The notes under the pieces: generated by a model | Told to the model about the DNA's origin: nothing | Databases searched by the model: none | What the model saw: the letters and a program-made list of their open reading frames with translations, nothing else | In this document: positions 6,722 through 16,334 of the stretch, in pieces | How positions within the stretch are numbered: position 1 is the first letter of the stretch | Layout of the letters: every line of letters starts with the position of its first letter | DNA from: Gemmatimonadaceae bacterium | Lineage (GTDB): Bacteria > Gemmatimonadota > Gemmatimonadetes > Gemmatimonadales > Gemmatimonadaceae | Reading direction: 5' to 3' | DNA: 37,763 bases | NCBI GenBank assembly: GCA_025934075.1 | Contig: JAICYT010000008.1 | Span: forward strand, 1-37,763 | Program-made: the position numbers and the translations under genes

Positions 6722-9205
6722 TCACGGTGGTCCCGGTTGCGTCGGCACGACGGCGTCAGGATCCTGCTGTTTGGGTTGAAGCTTGAGCGCCTTGCCGAAA
6801 TTGCGCGTGATCGTCAAGTACACGGCGCGCGTCCCAAAGAATCGCTCGCTGTACTCGATCACCGAACCATTGGCGGTGCGATAGCCGAACTTCTGTAGCT
6901 TGAACGGATCGGAGACGCGTAACGCAATATTGCCCTGCTCACCCCACGCCTTGTAGCGCGCACCCAGATTCATGGAGATCGAGGCGAGCTGAGAGCCGCC
7001 CTCGGTGGCGAATGGCGCGCGATAATACATGAACGCCTGCGCATCGCCGACCGTTCCGAACTTCCACGTCGCATTGGTTCGTGCCGACCAGACAATGGCG
7101 TGGGTCGAGAGATTGCCAGTGAGATTCGACGCGTCGCTCGAGTAGTGATAGAGACTGCCGCCACCACCCAACTGGAGCGGACCGTGATGCGCATTCAGAT
7201 TGAGATCAGAGCCCACGGTCAGCGTGCTCGCGACGTTGTCGAAGGTGCTCACCGACACGCCGGCCGTGTCGACGAACTGAATGTTGCGCACAGCGTGCGA
7301 CGTGTGACGGATGTATGGACTCAACTGGACGGAGCCCCATGAACGGGATTCCTGATACCCAAGTTCCAGCGCGTCAGTGTACTCCGCTCGGAGCGCCGGA
7401 TTCCCGCGGAACACATTGCGCGTGTCTTGCCGGAACTCGATGGGGCTGAGCTGAAATGGATTGGGACGACTCACACGCCGGGAGTAGCTGACCTTCGCCT
7501 GCCGCAGCGGTGTGAAGTTGTACGAGACGATGCCGCTCGGATACGCGCTCGCGTACCGGCGGTCGAATTGTTGGTCGACCGTCCTCAGGTCGAGGTACGT
7601 CGCCGCATCCTCGAGTCGCAAACCGGCTTGCGTCTGCACCTTGTCGATCTTGTTCGAGAGCAACGCGTAGCCAGCGCCGATGTCCTCGTGATAATCGAAC
7701 GCCGTCGCTCGAGACGGCACCGCGTCGTAGAGACCGGACGCTGCGTTCAGGTATGCGGCGTCGAAATCGTTCGTCGTCGTGCGTTGAGTGAGCTTGAGGC
7801 CGGACTCGAGCTTGGTGGTGACCCCGAACTGCCGAGTGTAGTCCGTCTTCCAATTAAGGTATGGATACTTGCCGAGCGTGTGATCGCGCTCGGTCGGGAT
7901 GAACGGGGGCGTCGACGCGTCCGGTTGTAGCACCGTTCCGGACAGATCGATGTCGTTCGTGTTGCGATTGGTGGAATACTCGAATTCGGCGGAGAACTGC
8001 GGCGCATTTTTTTTGGTGAACCGCCGAAAAGCGAGATCGTAGTCCTGCGAGAGGTTGCGCGAGAGTTGCGACGAACGCTGGTCGAAGAGGCCGATGACGG
8101 CCCGCGACGCATCGAGATCCGTATAGTTCGACGCTTGATCGCCGCCGAAGTGGCCGCCATACAGGAAGCCGTCGAGCGACAGCGTGTTACGATCGGTGAA
8201 CCTGTACTCCGTGCGTATCGTTCCACCACCGGAGATCGGCGATTGTTTTCCGTCGAGAATCGTCTCGCTGAATGCTGGAATGGGCTGGACGAGATTGGTA
8301 CGGGAGATGATGCCCGACGTGGCGCGACGATCGTGATACATGCTGCCCGACAGAAACACCGTGAGCTTTCCCTGCTGCTTGCCGATGTTGCCGTTGGCGT
8401 TCGTCTGCCCCGTCGACGCAGTGCCGGCGGAGAGCCCACCGCTCAGCCCGAGCTCGGTCTGCTGATTGAGCACGATGTTGATGATGCCGGCCGTGCCTTC
8501 GGGATCGTCCTTCGCCGACGGGTTCGTCGCCACCTCGACGTTCTTCACGGTGCCCGCGGGCAATTGCGCGAGGAATGCACCGAGCTGGTCGCCTTTGAGC
8601 GGCGTGGATCGCCCATTGATCTGAACGACGACGTTGGCGTTGCCGCGCAGGCTGACGTTGTTCGAGCCATCGACTTCGACCAACGGAATGTTGCGCAGCA
8701 CGTCGATGGCGGTGCCGCCGCTCGCGGTCGTCATGTTCTTGACGCTGTAGCTGTTGCGATCCGGCGCGAGAACGGTCTCCTCGCGATCCGCCAGCACCTG
8801 CTCAGCCTCGAGCTTCGTCGCCACCGGATTCAGCGCAATGATGCCGACGTCGACGCTGGGTTTCTCAGCGGTGATGACAAGGTCGTTGCGAAGCACCGGA
8901 GCGAATCCGATGACCCGGACGCGCAGCGTGTAGCGTCCAGGCAACAATCCGTCGACGCGAAACGAACCGTCCTCTTTCGGCAGCGCTCCACTCGCAAATG
9001 CGGCATCGGTCGCACGCAGGACAGCAACTGAACCCGTCGCTATCGGCCGGCGACTGGCGGAGTCGACGAGATGGCCCACAATTTCTCCGACACCGCCTGC
9101 AGGCCGTCTCGGCCCAGCGGTCTGCCCGACCGCGGCTTCAGCCAAGCCAAAGACGCAGAGCAGAACACCGACGACCGACCGCTTCAGCGCTTGTGAATTG
9201 TGCAT
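6722..9205 (-). CDS. TonB-dependent-type outer-membrane beta-barrel receptor
   Basis: An 827-residue outer-membrane protein. The ATG at 9205 gives a good signal peptide (MHNSQALKRSVVGVLLCVFGLAEA); an upstream in-frame start at 9283 would bury it. A carboxypeptidase-regulatory-like beta domain follows (EIVGHLVDSASRRPIA to YTLRVRVIGFAPV, about residues 38-105). Then comes a plug domain (AIDVLRNIPLVEVDGSNNVSLRG, NVVVQINGRSTPLKG, NPSAKDDPEGTAGIINIVL), and then a long beta-barrel of the outer-membrane beta-barrel_3 type. The last strand (VYLTITRNFG) is followed by an unusual Pro/Gln-rich tail of about 25 residues. Such receptors import large or scarce ligands with TonB energy; the ligand is unknown. 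The gene stands alone and is divergent from the esterase gene. Confidence 0.88.
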   Translation of the reverse strand: MHNSQALKRSVVGVLLCVFGLAEAAVGQTAGPRRPAGGVGEIVGHLVDSASRRPIATGSVAVLRATDAAFASGALPKEDGSFRVDGLLPGRYTLRVRVIGFAPVLRNDLVITAEKPSVDVGIIALNPVATKLEAEQVLADREETVLAPDRNSYSVKNMTTASGGTAIDVLRNIPLVEVDGSNNVSLRGNANVVVQINGRSTPLKGDQLGAFLAQLPAGTVKNVEVATNPSAKDDPEGTAGIINIVLNQQTELGLSGGLSAGTASTGQTNANGNIGKQQGKLTVFLSGSMYHDRRATSGIISRTNLVQPIPAFSETILDGKQSPISGGGTIRTEYRFTDRNTLSLDGFLYGGHFGGDQASNYTDLDASRAVIGLFDQRSSQLSRNLSQDYDLAFRRFTKKNAPQFSAEFEYSTNRNTNDIDLSGTVLQPDASTPPFIPTERDHTLGKYPYLNWKTDYTRQFGVTTKLESGLKLTQRTTTNDFDAAYLNAASGLYDAVPSRATAFDYHEDIGAGYALLSNKIDKVQTQAGLRLEDAATYLDLRTVDQQFDRRYASAYPSGIVSYNFTPLRQAKVSYSRRVSRPNPFQLSPIEFRQDTRNVFRGNPALRAEYTDALELGYQESRSWGSVQLSPYIRHTSHAVRNIQFVDTAGVSVSTFDNVASTLTVGSDLNLNAHHGPLQLGGGGSLYHYSSDASNLTGNLSTHAIVWSARTNATWKFGTVGDAQAFMYYRAPFATEGGSQLASISMNLGARYKAWGEQGNIALRVSDPFKLQKFGYRTANGSVIEYSERFFGTRAVYLTITRNFGKALKLQPKQQDPDAVVPTQPGPP

Positions 9206-9501
9206 CGTCGTTTTGAGAATTGGAATTCGCCGGCCTGCGACCAAGGATTTGACACCGAGAGTCGGGTCTTGGTTCAGTATCATGGCGCGGTGGTTCGCAG
9301 AGCTTCTGCGGGGCTCGCCAAGTTCGAGACATTGACGATTAACGGGTCGAGTCGTGACGACGAAAAGCCCCTCAAAAAGCCTCGACGCATCGTTTACAAT
9401 TCGCGCTCGATCGTGGACCTTTCCACGCGTCTGACGTCTATACGCAGGCGATGCTCGTCGGCGTTGCGACTGCCGACTCCGCTACGCACAAACCCGACTC
9501 C

Positions 9502-10362
9502 ATGCATCCACGACATTCGCAGCGAAGCGCTCGTCTCGCGTTCGCGATTTTGGTGTTGGCTATTTTAGCGATCGTGCTCCAAGTGAGCTGCGTCCATCGG
9601 CAATACGCGCCCGCGGAAGCGGCACCAGATCCGGTGCCGCCGCACGACACATTCACAGTCGTGTCGCGCTCGATCGGCGAAGCTCGACTGATCAACGTGT
9701 ACACGCCGCGAGCGTATAGTGGAACGGCAACACGCTTCCCCGTTCTCTTCATGCCGGATGGCGGAATCGCCGAAGATTTTCCCCACGTCGTGAACACCGT
9801 CGACTCGCTCATCGCATTGGGGGCCATTCGGCCTGTGATCGTCGTCGGCATTCCGAACACCGAGCGACGCCGGGACCTCACGGGACCGACGCGCGTCGCA
9901 AGCGACAGCGCGATCGCGCCGCACGTCGGTGGCTCGGCAGCCTTTCGGCGCTTCATCCGCGACGAGCTGATCCCGACCGTGAACAACCGCTATCGCACCA
10001 GCGACGAACGCTCGATCGTTGGCGAGTCGCTTGCCGGATTATTCATCGTCGAGACATTCCTGACCGAGCCAGCGATGTTCAAACACTACATCGCGCTCGA
10101 TCCAAGTCTGTGGTGGAACCACAGCGCCTTGCTGGATTCAGCGACCGCGCGCCTTGCAACGTTCGATGGCACACCGCGGACACTATTCATCGCGAACTCC
10201 GACGAGCCTGTGATTGCGGCGGGCACGGCGAGATTCGTCGAGTTGCTGCGTAAGTCGTCGCCGCAGGGATTGACGTGGGTTTATGTGGCGCGGCCCGACC
10301 TGACTCACGCGACGATCTTTCGCGGCATCGGACCGACGGCGCTGGCGAAGGCGCTGCACTAG
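9502..10362 (+). CDS. Exported alpha/beta-hydrolase esterase (putative esterase family)
   Basis: A 286-residue predicted lipoprotein esterase. A long hydrophobic signal (RLAFAILVLAILAIVLQVSC) ends in a lipobox with Cys30. The hydrolase domain has the nucleophile elbow GESLAG with Ser176, a core like the esterase D/IroE group (VYTPRAYSGTATRFPVLFMPDG), a candidate acid in NSDEPV, and a candidate catalytic His269 in LTHATIF. It probably hydrolyses small esters or siderophore-like esters outside the cytoplasm. The ATG at 9502 places the signal peptide correctly; the in-frame ATG at 9451 is an alternative. No strong ribosome-binding site is seen for either. It is divergent from the TonB-type receptor 296 bases away, so the two may be functionally linked. 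Confidence 0.8.
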   Translation: MHPRHSQRSARLAFAILVLAILAIVLQVSCVHRQYAPAEAAPDPVPPHDTFTVVSRSIGEARLINVYTPRAYSGTATRFPVLFMPDGGIAEDFPHVVNTVDSLIALGAIRPVIVVGIPNTERRRDLTGPTRVASDSAIAPHVGGSAAFRRFIRDELIPTVNNRYRTSDERSIVGESLAGLFIVETFLTEPAMFKHYIALDPSLWWNHSALLDSATARLATFDGTPRTLFIANSDEPVIAAGTARFVELLRKSSPQGLTWVYVARPDLTHATIFRGIGPTALAKALH

Positions 10363-10380
10363 GCGGGCGAACGGGGGGTC

Positions 10381-10406
10381 AGCGCGGGCGTGTACGCGCC
10401 CGCGCT
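10381..10406. terminator. GC-rich hairpin between convergent genes
   Basis: A perfect 10-bp stem (10381-10390 with 10397-10406) with a 6-base loop. It lies after the esterase stop and reaches into the last codon of the minus-strand permease gene. There is no T run on either strand. Confidence 0.5.
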
Positions 10407-12860
10407 ATGCCGAGCGAAGCGCGCCAAGCGGATCGACCTTGCTCGCGCGGCCAGCAGGGATCCACACGGCAAGCAACGCGATGAAGACGAGGAGCAGCGG
10501 CACGCCAACGAAGACGAGCGGATCGCGCACCTCGACGCCGAAGAGCATGCTCTTCATGTAGTGCGACAGCTCATACGCAGTGCCGACGCCGATGATGACT
10601 CCGATCAGCGTCAGCCGCATGCCTTGAAGCACGACCATCGTTCGTATGGCGCCCGGTTCCGCGCCGAGTGCCAAGCGAACGCCGATCTCACGCGAGCGTT
10701 GCTGCACCGCGTAGGCCATGACGCCGTAGATTCCGATCGCGGCCAACGCGAGAGCGGACAATGCGAACACCGTCATCAGCAATGTGTTGAACTGCTCGCG
10801 CGAGGTGGAGCGCGAGACGATCTGACTCATCGAGCGAATGTCGGCGACCGGCAGCCCTGTCGCCTGCCTCAGCTGCGCTTGCACGGCCGCGCTGATCGAC
10901 AGCGGCGGGACTTTGGTGCGGATCGCCCACGCCATCGGCGAGATCTTGGTGTTCAGCGCGTTGACGCCGTCGGGAATCTGTCCCTGCGGCACGAACATTT
11001 TTGGGCCGGGATCTTGATTGAGACCGTTGTCGCGGCTGTCCGCCACGACGCCGATAATCTGCCGGTCCGGCTCAGCGGCGAATTCCTTCATTCCGCCACG
11101 GCCAATCGCCAGACGATCGTTCAGCGGATCGCCGGCCTTCCAGTATTGCTTCGCCATCGACTCGTTGATGATGACGACCGGCGGTCCGGACGCGTTGTCT
11201 TGCTCGGTGAAGGTCCGGCCGCGAAGCACCGGAATCTTGAAGACCTCGAAATATCCCGGCGACACGGTGGTCCATGAGCCGCCACCGTGGAACGGTCCGT
11301 TGTCGAGCGGTCGGCCGAGAATCTTGAACGGCAATCCGTAGCCGCCTTCGAGCGGCAAGCAGCACGCTGCGCTCGCCGATACGACACCAGGAATTGCGCG
11401 CAGGCGATCCATGCCGTCACGGATTGCTTGGTCGACCGACATCGATGTTTGGAATCGCGGGCCGGTGAACGACATGCGCATGGTCAACACGTTGCTCGCG
11501 TCGAACCCGGGTGCCACCGCGCGAAGCGCCAGCGAGGTGCGAATCAAGAGTCCGGATCCGATGACAAGCGTCAACGCGAGCGCAATCTCGAGCACGACCA
11601 ATGCTGAGCGAACGCGGTTGTGTCGCCCGCTCGACGAGCCGGTTCCATCTCTCAGGGTCCCGCTCAGATCCGAGCGCGCCGCGTGCAACGCCGGCGCGAC
11701 CCCGAACAACAATCCCGTGGCGAGCGAAACCACCGCCGTGAACACAACGACGCGCCAGTCGAGATGGATGGCCGCACCGTTCTCACCGACGCGCGGCAAT
11801 CCGGCTGTGTTGACGGCAAGCAGAGACCGAATCCCAACGACTCCGAGTGCGAGGCCCAGCGCGCCGCCGATCGTGGAGAGCAGAACGCTTTCCGTCATCA
11901 GCTGCCGAATGATGCGGCCGCGGTCGGCGCCCATCGCGGCCCGGATCGCCATTTCGCGTTTTCTGACCGTCGAGCGCACGAGGAGCAAGTTCGCCACGTT
12001 GGCGCAAGCGATGAGGAGCACGCCCGCGACCGCCGCGAGCAGTACGACGAGCAGTGCTTTCGAGTTGCGCACGAATACTTTCTGGATCGGATCGACGCTG
12101 AATGATCCATTCTTGCCCAGTGAGTTCGGGAATTTTCTCTCGAACCCTGCACCCGATTGACTGAGCTTCGCTTGTGCTTGCGCCAACGTGACACCGGGCT
12201 CGAGACGACCGGCAACGCGGAAGTAGTGCGCTTGGTCGGCCGTGTTGGCGTCGACGGGAAAAGGCGACCACACGTCCGGCGTATCTCCGAACTCCGATGG
12301 ATCGAAGTCCTTCGCGAGCACGCCAATCACGATATACGGTTCGCTGCTGAGCGAGATCGTCTTGCCGATGATCTTTGGATCGGACGCGAAGCGCCGTGTC
12401 CACCATCCATACGAGAGTACGGCGACGTGGGCCGCATTCGGCCGATCCTCCTCGTCGGTGTAGGTGCGTCCGAGCACCGTCTTCGCGCCGAACAGTCTAG
12501 CGAAAGGAGCGCTCGCCTGACCCATCGTCACCTGCTCGGGTGTGTCACCGCCGGTATAGTTGACGATGACACTGCGAAGCGCGGTTGCGTCTTGGACGAC
12601 GTCGGTTTGTTGTCGCCAATACGCAAACTTGGCTGGCGAGGCGCCCGGAAATGCTCCGTTGGGCGACGTGTTGATAAACAGCACGATGCGGTCCGGATCC
12701 GGAACGGAAACGGCCGCAGCAGGATGGCGTTGACCACGGAGAATACAGCGGTCGTCGCCCCGATCCCGAGTGCGAGCGCCGCGACGGCGGCGAAGGTGAA
12801 TGCCGGCTGTTGGCGCAGCATCCGCAAGCAGTACTTGAGATCCTGTACGAAGGTCTCCAC
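10405..12860 (-). pseudogene. ABC transporter permease, paired FtsX (ADOP/MacB-like), with an apparent 1-base frameshift
   Basis: A large FtsX-type permease, about 818 residues if the frame is restored. The GTG start at 12860 with GAGGA at 12866-12870 gives [20 protein letters not shown] and a first membrane helix ([20 protein letters not shown]), standard for the family. Near 12,702 the frame breaks. The expected ...LRPFP[10 protein letters not shown] is split, with LRPFPF in one frame and PDPDRIVLF in the next, consistent with one missing base. The rest is intact: a MacB-like periplasmic domain, an FtsX unit (VLLAAVAGVLLIACANVANLLLV, KREMAIRAAMGADRGRIIRQL), a second periplasmic domain, and a second FtsX unit ending DPLGALRSA. 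Relatives export lipoproteins, peptides or drugs with a separate ATPase, which is not encoded here. It may be a true pseudogene or a sequencing error. Confidence 0.85.
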
Positions 12861-13053
12861 GGGCGTCCTCGAGTATTCGGGGAGTTAGCTTGAACAAACC
12901 ATGAGACGCGGGGGTTGGCGAGGGCCGTCCGCGCCGTGCTACACCACTCTTACAGCTTGCTTACGGTAACGGCTCGCATCGATTCTCGGCTGCTGTTTCA
13001 TTTCTCCGGCGCGTACTTGATATTGAAGCTCGCCCTTCTCACGGAGATTCACG

Positions 13054-13548
13054 TTGACTGCTTCTTCGACTTCCGCCCCCAGCTCCGCGCTCGTGCTCAC
13101 ACCAGAACAGTTTCTGCATCAGTGGCAGGGTCATCGTGGTTTGACACGTCGCGTCATCGAAGCGTTTCCTGACGATAAGCTCTTCAACTACTCGATCGGC
13201 GGCATGCGTCCGTTCTCCACGCTGGCCATGGAATTCCTCGGCATGGCGGTGCCGACGCTGCATGGAGTGATCACGGGCGAATGGAAATCGTTCGCGACAC
13301 CGGAGGTCAATACCAAGGCGGACATTCTGCGTCTCTGGGACGAAGCCACGACGCAGATCAACGCCATGTGGCCGACAATTCCGCCAGGGCGGTTTCAGGA
13401 AGTCGACACGGCGTTCGGTCAGTGGAAGATGACCATCTACGCGCTTCTGCTTTACGTCGTCGACAACGAGATTCATCATCGCGGTCAAGGTTATGTCTAC
13501 CTTCGATCGTTGGGCATCGAGCCGCCGCCGTTCTACGATCGTCCCTGA
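13054..13548 (+). CDS. DinB/YfiT-like metal-binding four-helix protein
   Basis: A 164-residue cytoplasmic protein of the DinB/YfiT fold, a four-helix bundle that binds a metal through three histidines and includes thiol S-transferases. Candidate ligands are His in VPTLHGV and the pair in NEIHHRGQ. The C-terminal YVYLRSLGIEPPPFY is typical. The TTG start at 13054 has GGAG (13043-13046) 7 bases upstream. It is followed 51 bases later by a GNAT acetyltransferase gene. The reaction is unknown. Confidence 0.85.
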   Translation: MTASSTSAPSSALVLTPEQFLHQWQGHRGLTRRVIEAFPDDKLFNYSIGGMRPFSTLAMEFLGMAVPTLHGVITGEWKSFATPEVNTKADILRLWDEATTQINAMWPTIPPGRFQEVDTAFGQWKMTIYALLLYVVDNEIHHRGQGYVYLRSLGIEPPPFYDRP

Positions 13549-13599
13549 TTTGCTCTCGAGGCAACTTGCTTTCAGGTATCGCAATATCGACCCCCTGAC

Positions 13600-14094
13600 A
13601 TGTCCCCGATCGACATTGAGCGGCAGGAGCTGACGAGCGACGTTGCACGGACGCTCATCGGGGCATTGAACGCCGAACTTTCGGCGCGCTATCCCGAGCC
13701 TGGCGCCACGCACTTCAGCCTCGATCCAGGCGAGGTCGCGCCGGGTGCCGGGATCTTCTTGGTGGTTCGACGCCTCGATCGTCCGATCGGATGCGGTGCC
13801 ATGCGTTGGCTGCGTGAGCCGAACCTGGTGCGCGAGCTCGGTCCGCGCGTCGGAGAGCTCAAGCGCATGTACGTCGCGCCCGATGTGCGAGGCCAGGGCA
13901 TCGGCCTGGCATTGTTGACGCGGCTGGAGGACGAGGCGCGCGCGCTTGGACTCACAAGACTCGTTCTCGAGACGGGAACGCGACAAATGGAAGCGCTCGC
14001 GCTCTACCGCAATGCCGGCTTCACGAGCATTCAACCGTACGGCGAGTACGGCGCTTCGACGGGTACAAGCGTCTGCCTTTCAAAAAACCTGTAG
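13600..14094 (+). CDS. GNAT-family N-acetyltransferase
   Basis: A 164-residue GCN5-related acetyltransferase. The acetyl-CoA site is clear: strand LKRMYVAPDVRGQGIG (about 87-102) followed by LALLTRLEDEARALG, then LVLETGTRQMEALALYRNAGF, the usual beta5/alpha4 region. The N-terminal half (SARYPEPGATHFSL) is typical of a widespread subgroup of unassigned specificity. The ATG at 13600 has no strong ribosome-binding site. It lies between the DinB gene and the cupin gene on the same strand, possibly in one transcript. Confidence 0.88.
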   Translation: MSPIDIERQELTSDVARTLIGALNAELSARYPEPGATHFSLDPGEVAPGAGIFLVVRRLDRPIGCGAMRWLREPNLVRELGPRVGELKRMYVAPDVRGQGIGLALLTRLEDEARALGLTRLVLETGTRQMEALALYRNAGFTSIQPYGEYGASTGTSVCLSKNL

Positions 14095-14129
14095 AATTAG
14101 AAGAACTCCAGAAATCGAGAGGCCTCTAG

Positions 14130-14459
14130 TTGGAACTGACGAACATTCCATTCGGCCTCACCGATTGGAGCGAGCTCGCGCCCACGAGGCATGAGGGCGA
14201 AACGGGAGTCGCGCTGTGGCGCACACGCCAGTTGGGCGCAATACGCGTTCGAATGGTCGAATACTCCGCGAACTATCGGGCGGATCATTGGTGCGAGAAA
14301 GGACACATTGTCCTCTGCGTTTCAGGTGAGCTGAGCACAGAGCTGTCCGACGGAACGGTTCATTCCCTGAAGCCGGGCATGAGCTACCATGTCGCCGATC
14401 ACGCGGGCGCACACCGATCGAGCACTGTCGGCGGCGCCACACTCTTCATCGTGGACTAG
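14130..14459 (+). CDS. Small cupin (DHCW-motif cupin fold protein)
   Basis: A 109-residue single-domain cupin of the small DHCW-motif type. It has the family opening (ELTNIPFGLTDWSEL), the core RVRMVEYSANYRADHWCEKGHIVLCVSGEL, and the ending MSYHVADHAGAHRSS ... ATLFIVD. Histidines in DHWC, KGH, SYH and AHR could bind a metal. The TTG start at 14130 has AGAGG (14118-14122) 7 bases upstream. It begins a closely packed plus-strand set: a small ORF 36 bases later, then overlapping genes to 16832. The substrate is unknown. Confidence 0.82.
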   Translation: MELTNIPFGLTDWSELAPTRHEGETGVALWRTRQLGAIRVRMVEYSANYRADHWCEKGHIVLCVSGELSTELSDGTVHSLKPGMSYHVADHAGAHRSSTVGGATLFIVD

Positions 14460-14485
14460 CTGGTTCGTCCCGCCGTCGCAGGCTC

Positions 14486-14490
14486 GGAGG
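14486..14490 (+). promoter_or_regulatory. Ribosome-binding site of the small ORF at 14496
   Basis: GGAGG, 5 bases before a GTG. It supports translation of the 36-residue frame. An ATG at 14494 in another frame is only 3 bases from it and opens an Arg/Ser-rich frame of shadow-like composition. Confidence 0.5.
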
Positions 14491-14495
14491 CGCAT

Positions 14496-14606
14496 GTGGG
14501 CCGCGCCCATGCGGCCGGACTCACGCCGACAATCGCGGTTCGGTTGGCGTTCAATATCGGCTTGCTGGCGGGATCTGTCCTCTCGATCTTCATGCCACGC
14601 CGTTGA
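14496..14606 (+). CDS. Candidate 36-residue single-pass membrane protein
   Basis: A short frame from GTG 14496 to TGA 14606. It has a GGAGG ribosome-binding site 5 bases upstream, and its stop overlaps the TTG start of the next gene (TTGA at 14603-14606). The peptide starts MGRAHAAGLTPT, has one hydrophobic stretch (LAFNIGLLAGSVLSIFM) and ends PRR, so a single membrane helix with a basic tail is expected. The overlap fits translational coupling in the same packed operon. I do not recognise it. The evidence is positional and compositional only. Confidence 0.42.
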   Translation: MGRAHAAGLTPTIAVRLAFNIGLLAGSVLSIFMPRR

Positions 14607-15061
14607 CGACACTCGAGACACCGGAGCAAATGGCGGCATGGCAGGTTGAACTCTACATCATTCCGAAACGCGCGCCGTCGAGTGCGCCGATTCCGCTGCC
14701 GATTGAGATGCTGCAAACGACCAAGTGGTGGGCCGGAGTCGCGCTGCCGGTCGATTATCGCGCTCGATTCGGCGCGGCGTTGCCGGCGGCGAACGTCACG
14801 TCGCCGGATGTCGAAGCGTGGGGTCTGGAGGATGCGAACTACATCGAAGTCGAGTTGGAGGCTGGACGCGCGATCAGAGTGAGCGCACGCGTCGACGTGC
14901 GTCACCCGGATGCGCGGCTCGCCGCGGCACTCATCACGTTCGCTCGTGCCGCCGGCGCGGCGCTCGTGCAAAGCGACGGGTCCACGATCGAGCTGACCGC
15001 GGGTGGTTTCGGACTCGCGTTGCGGAGCTCCGCGGCTTGGCGACATGTTCACGCGCAATGA
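14603..15061 (+). CDS. Hypothetical protein, operon member
   Basis: A 152-residue protein I do not recognise, with no signal peptide or membrane segment. It begins MTTLETPEQMAAWQVELYIIPKR. It contains a Trp-Trp pair (TTKWWAGVALPVDYRARF) and a C-terminal alternating segment (AALVQSDGSTIELTAGGFGLAL). The TTG start at 14603 overlaps the stop of the 36-residue frame, and the gene's own stop overlaps the next ATG (ATGA). Such double overlap supports it as a real gene translated together with its neighbours. An ATG at 14630 is an alternative start. Confidence 0.65.
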   Translation: MTTLETPEQMAAWQVELYIIPKRAPSSAPIPLPIEMLQTTKWWAGVALPVDYRARFGAALPAANVTSPDVEAWGLEDANYIEVELEAGRAIRVSARVDVRHPDARLAAALITFARAAGAALVQSDGSTIELTAGGFGLALRSSAAWRHVHAQ

Positions 15062-16308
15062 TTCATCTCCGGCAGCGTGTCACCCCGCTCGTTGTTCTTT
15101 CCGCCGCGCTCAGCGTCGCATGCTCGAGCTCGAAGTCCAGCGATAGCGCATCCCGATATCTCTTCGTGTGGGCCGGTCCGCACGGCTCCGACACGTTGGC
15201 GGCGATGTCGAACGCGAGAGGAGCAAACGATTTCCTCACCGTCCTCGACGCGGATGCCACCAGCCCGACCTACGGCAAGACGCTCGCAACGCAAGACGTA
15301 GGCACGCCCGGAATGATGGCGCATCACATGGAGCTGTCGTTGCCCGTCGGGCACCCGGTCTTCGCGAGCGATTACATGACCGGCCAGATTTTTCTCATCA
15401 ACGTCGACAACCCGCTGGCGCCGCGCGTCGCGCGTCGCATCGATAGCGTTCCCGGTTTTCGCAGCCCGCACAGCTTCGCGCGTTTGCAGAATGGGAATGT
15501 CATTGTCGCAATGCAGTTCGGAAACAAGACCATCGCCGGCGATCCCGGCGGCCTGGTCGAACTCGACGCGACTGGAGATTTCATTCGCGCCGCCTCGGCG
15601 GCGGATTCCGCGTTCCGAGGTGCGCGCATTCGTCCGAACGGAATCGAGCTCATGCCAGCGATCGACCGAATCGTGACGACGAGCATGCCGATGGACGACG
15701 AGCGCACGGCCGACGTCATTCAAGTGTGGCAGCTGTCCGGTCTCCGCCTGCTGCACACGTTGGCGATGCCCATTCCGGCGGGCGACACCGGCAGCCTACT
15801 GCCCTACGATGCGCGTGGATTGGCCGATGGTCGCACCGCAATGGTGGACACCTACTACTGCCGGCTCTATCGCGTGTCCGACGTCGCATCAGATCAGCCG
15901 CACATCGAGCTGGTTCACACGCTCGAGCATGTGCGGCGAGAAGGATGTGCGGTCGCCGTCGCCGTCGGGCATTATTGGGTCGTTCCCGTGGCGTATGGTC
16001 GCGCTATCGTCAGCCTCGACGTCAGCAACCCAGCACACCCGGTCGAGGTTTCGACGCTGCACACCGACTCGACATTCTTGCCGCACTGGCTTTCAGTCGA
16101 TCCAGAGAGCGATCGCATCGTCGTCAACAGCGCTGACGACGGCGAGTCGCGTGTCTTGATCGCGCGTCTCAATCGTGCGACTGGACAACTCACGTGGGAC
16201 GATCGCTTTCACGACGCAGGTTCATCGCGCCGAGGCGTGCGCGTCGACGGAGCGTCGACGCGCGGGAAGGTGATGGCACATGCCGCCGTGTTCGGCCCGC
16301 GACGGTAG
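15058..16308 (+). CDS. SBP56-like (selenium-binding-protein/methanethiol-oxidase-related) propeller lipoprotein
   Basis: A 416-residue predicted lipoprotein beta-propeller. The signal peptide (RVTPLVVLSAALSVAC) ends in a lipobox with Cys22. The fold resembles the SBP56 family: YLFVWAGPHGSD, then FLTVLDADATSPTYGKTLAT, AHHMELSLPVGHPVF, and later DTYYCRLYRV and LVHTLEHVRREGCAVAV. SBP56 members include copper-dependent methanethiol oxidases. The N-terminal Cys motif of SELENBP1 is not seen here, so the activity is uncertain. The ATG at 15058 overlaps the upstream stop, and the frame before it is Arg-rich. It could instead be a different extracellular propeller. Confidence 0.72.
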   Translation: MIHLRQRVTPLVVLSAALSVACSSSKSSDSASRYLFVWAGPHGSDTLAAMSNARGANDFLTVLDADATSPTYGKTLATQDVGTPGMMAHHMELSLPVGHPVFASDYMTGQIFLINVDNPLAPRVARRIDSVPGFRSPHSFARLQNGNVIVAMQFGNKTIAGDPGGLVELDATGDFIRAASAADSAFRGARIRPNGIELMPAIDRIVTTSMPMDDERTADVIQVWQLSGLRLLHTLAMPIPAGDTGSLLPYDARGLADGRTAMVDTYYCRLYRVSDVASDQPHIELVHTLEHVRREGCAVAVAVGHYWVVPVAYGRAIVSLDVSNPAHPVEVSTLHTDSTFLPHWLSVDPESDRIVVNSADDGESRVLIARLNRATGQLTWDDRFHDAGSSRRGVRVDGASTRGKVMAHAAVFGPRR

Positions 16309-16334
16309 AACCGGAGTCGGACAACGGAGGTCTG

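Noticed and set aside
8066-9031. A 321-codon plus-strand open frame inside the receptor gene
   Set aside because: Antisense to a well-conserved outer-membrane receptor and of shadow composition.
12704-12897. Frame starting at 12897 as the true N-terminus of the permease
   Set aside because: It lacks the conserved first helix, which lies in the neighbouring frame from GTG 12860; a one-base frameshift explains both.
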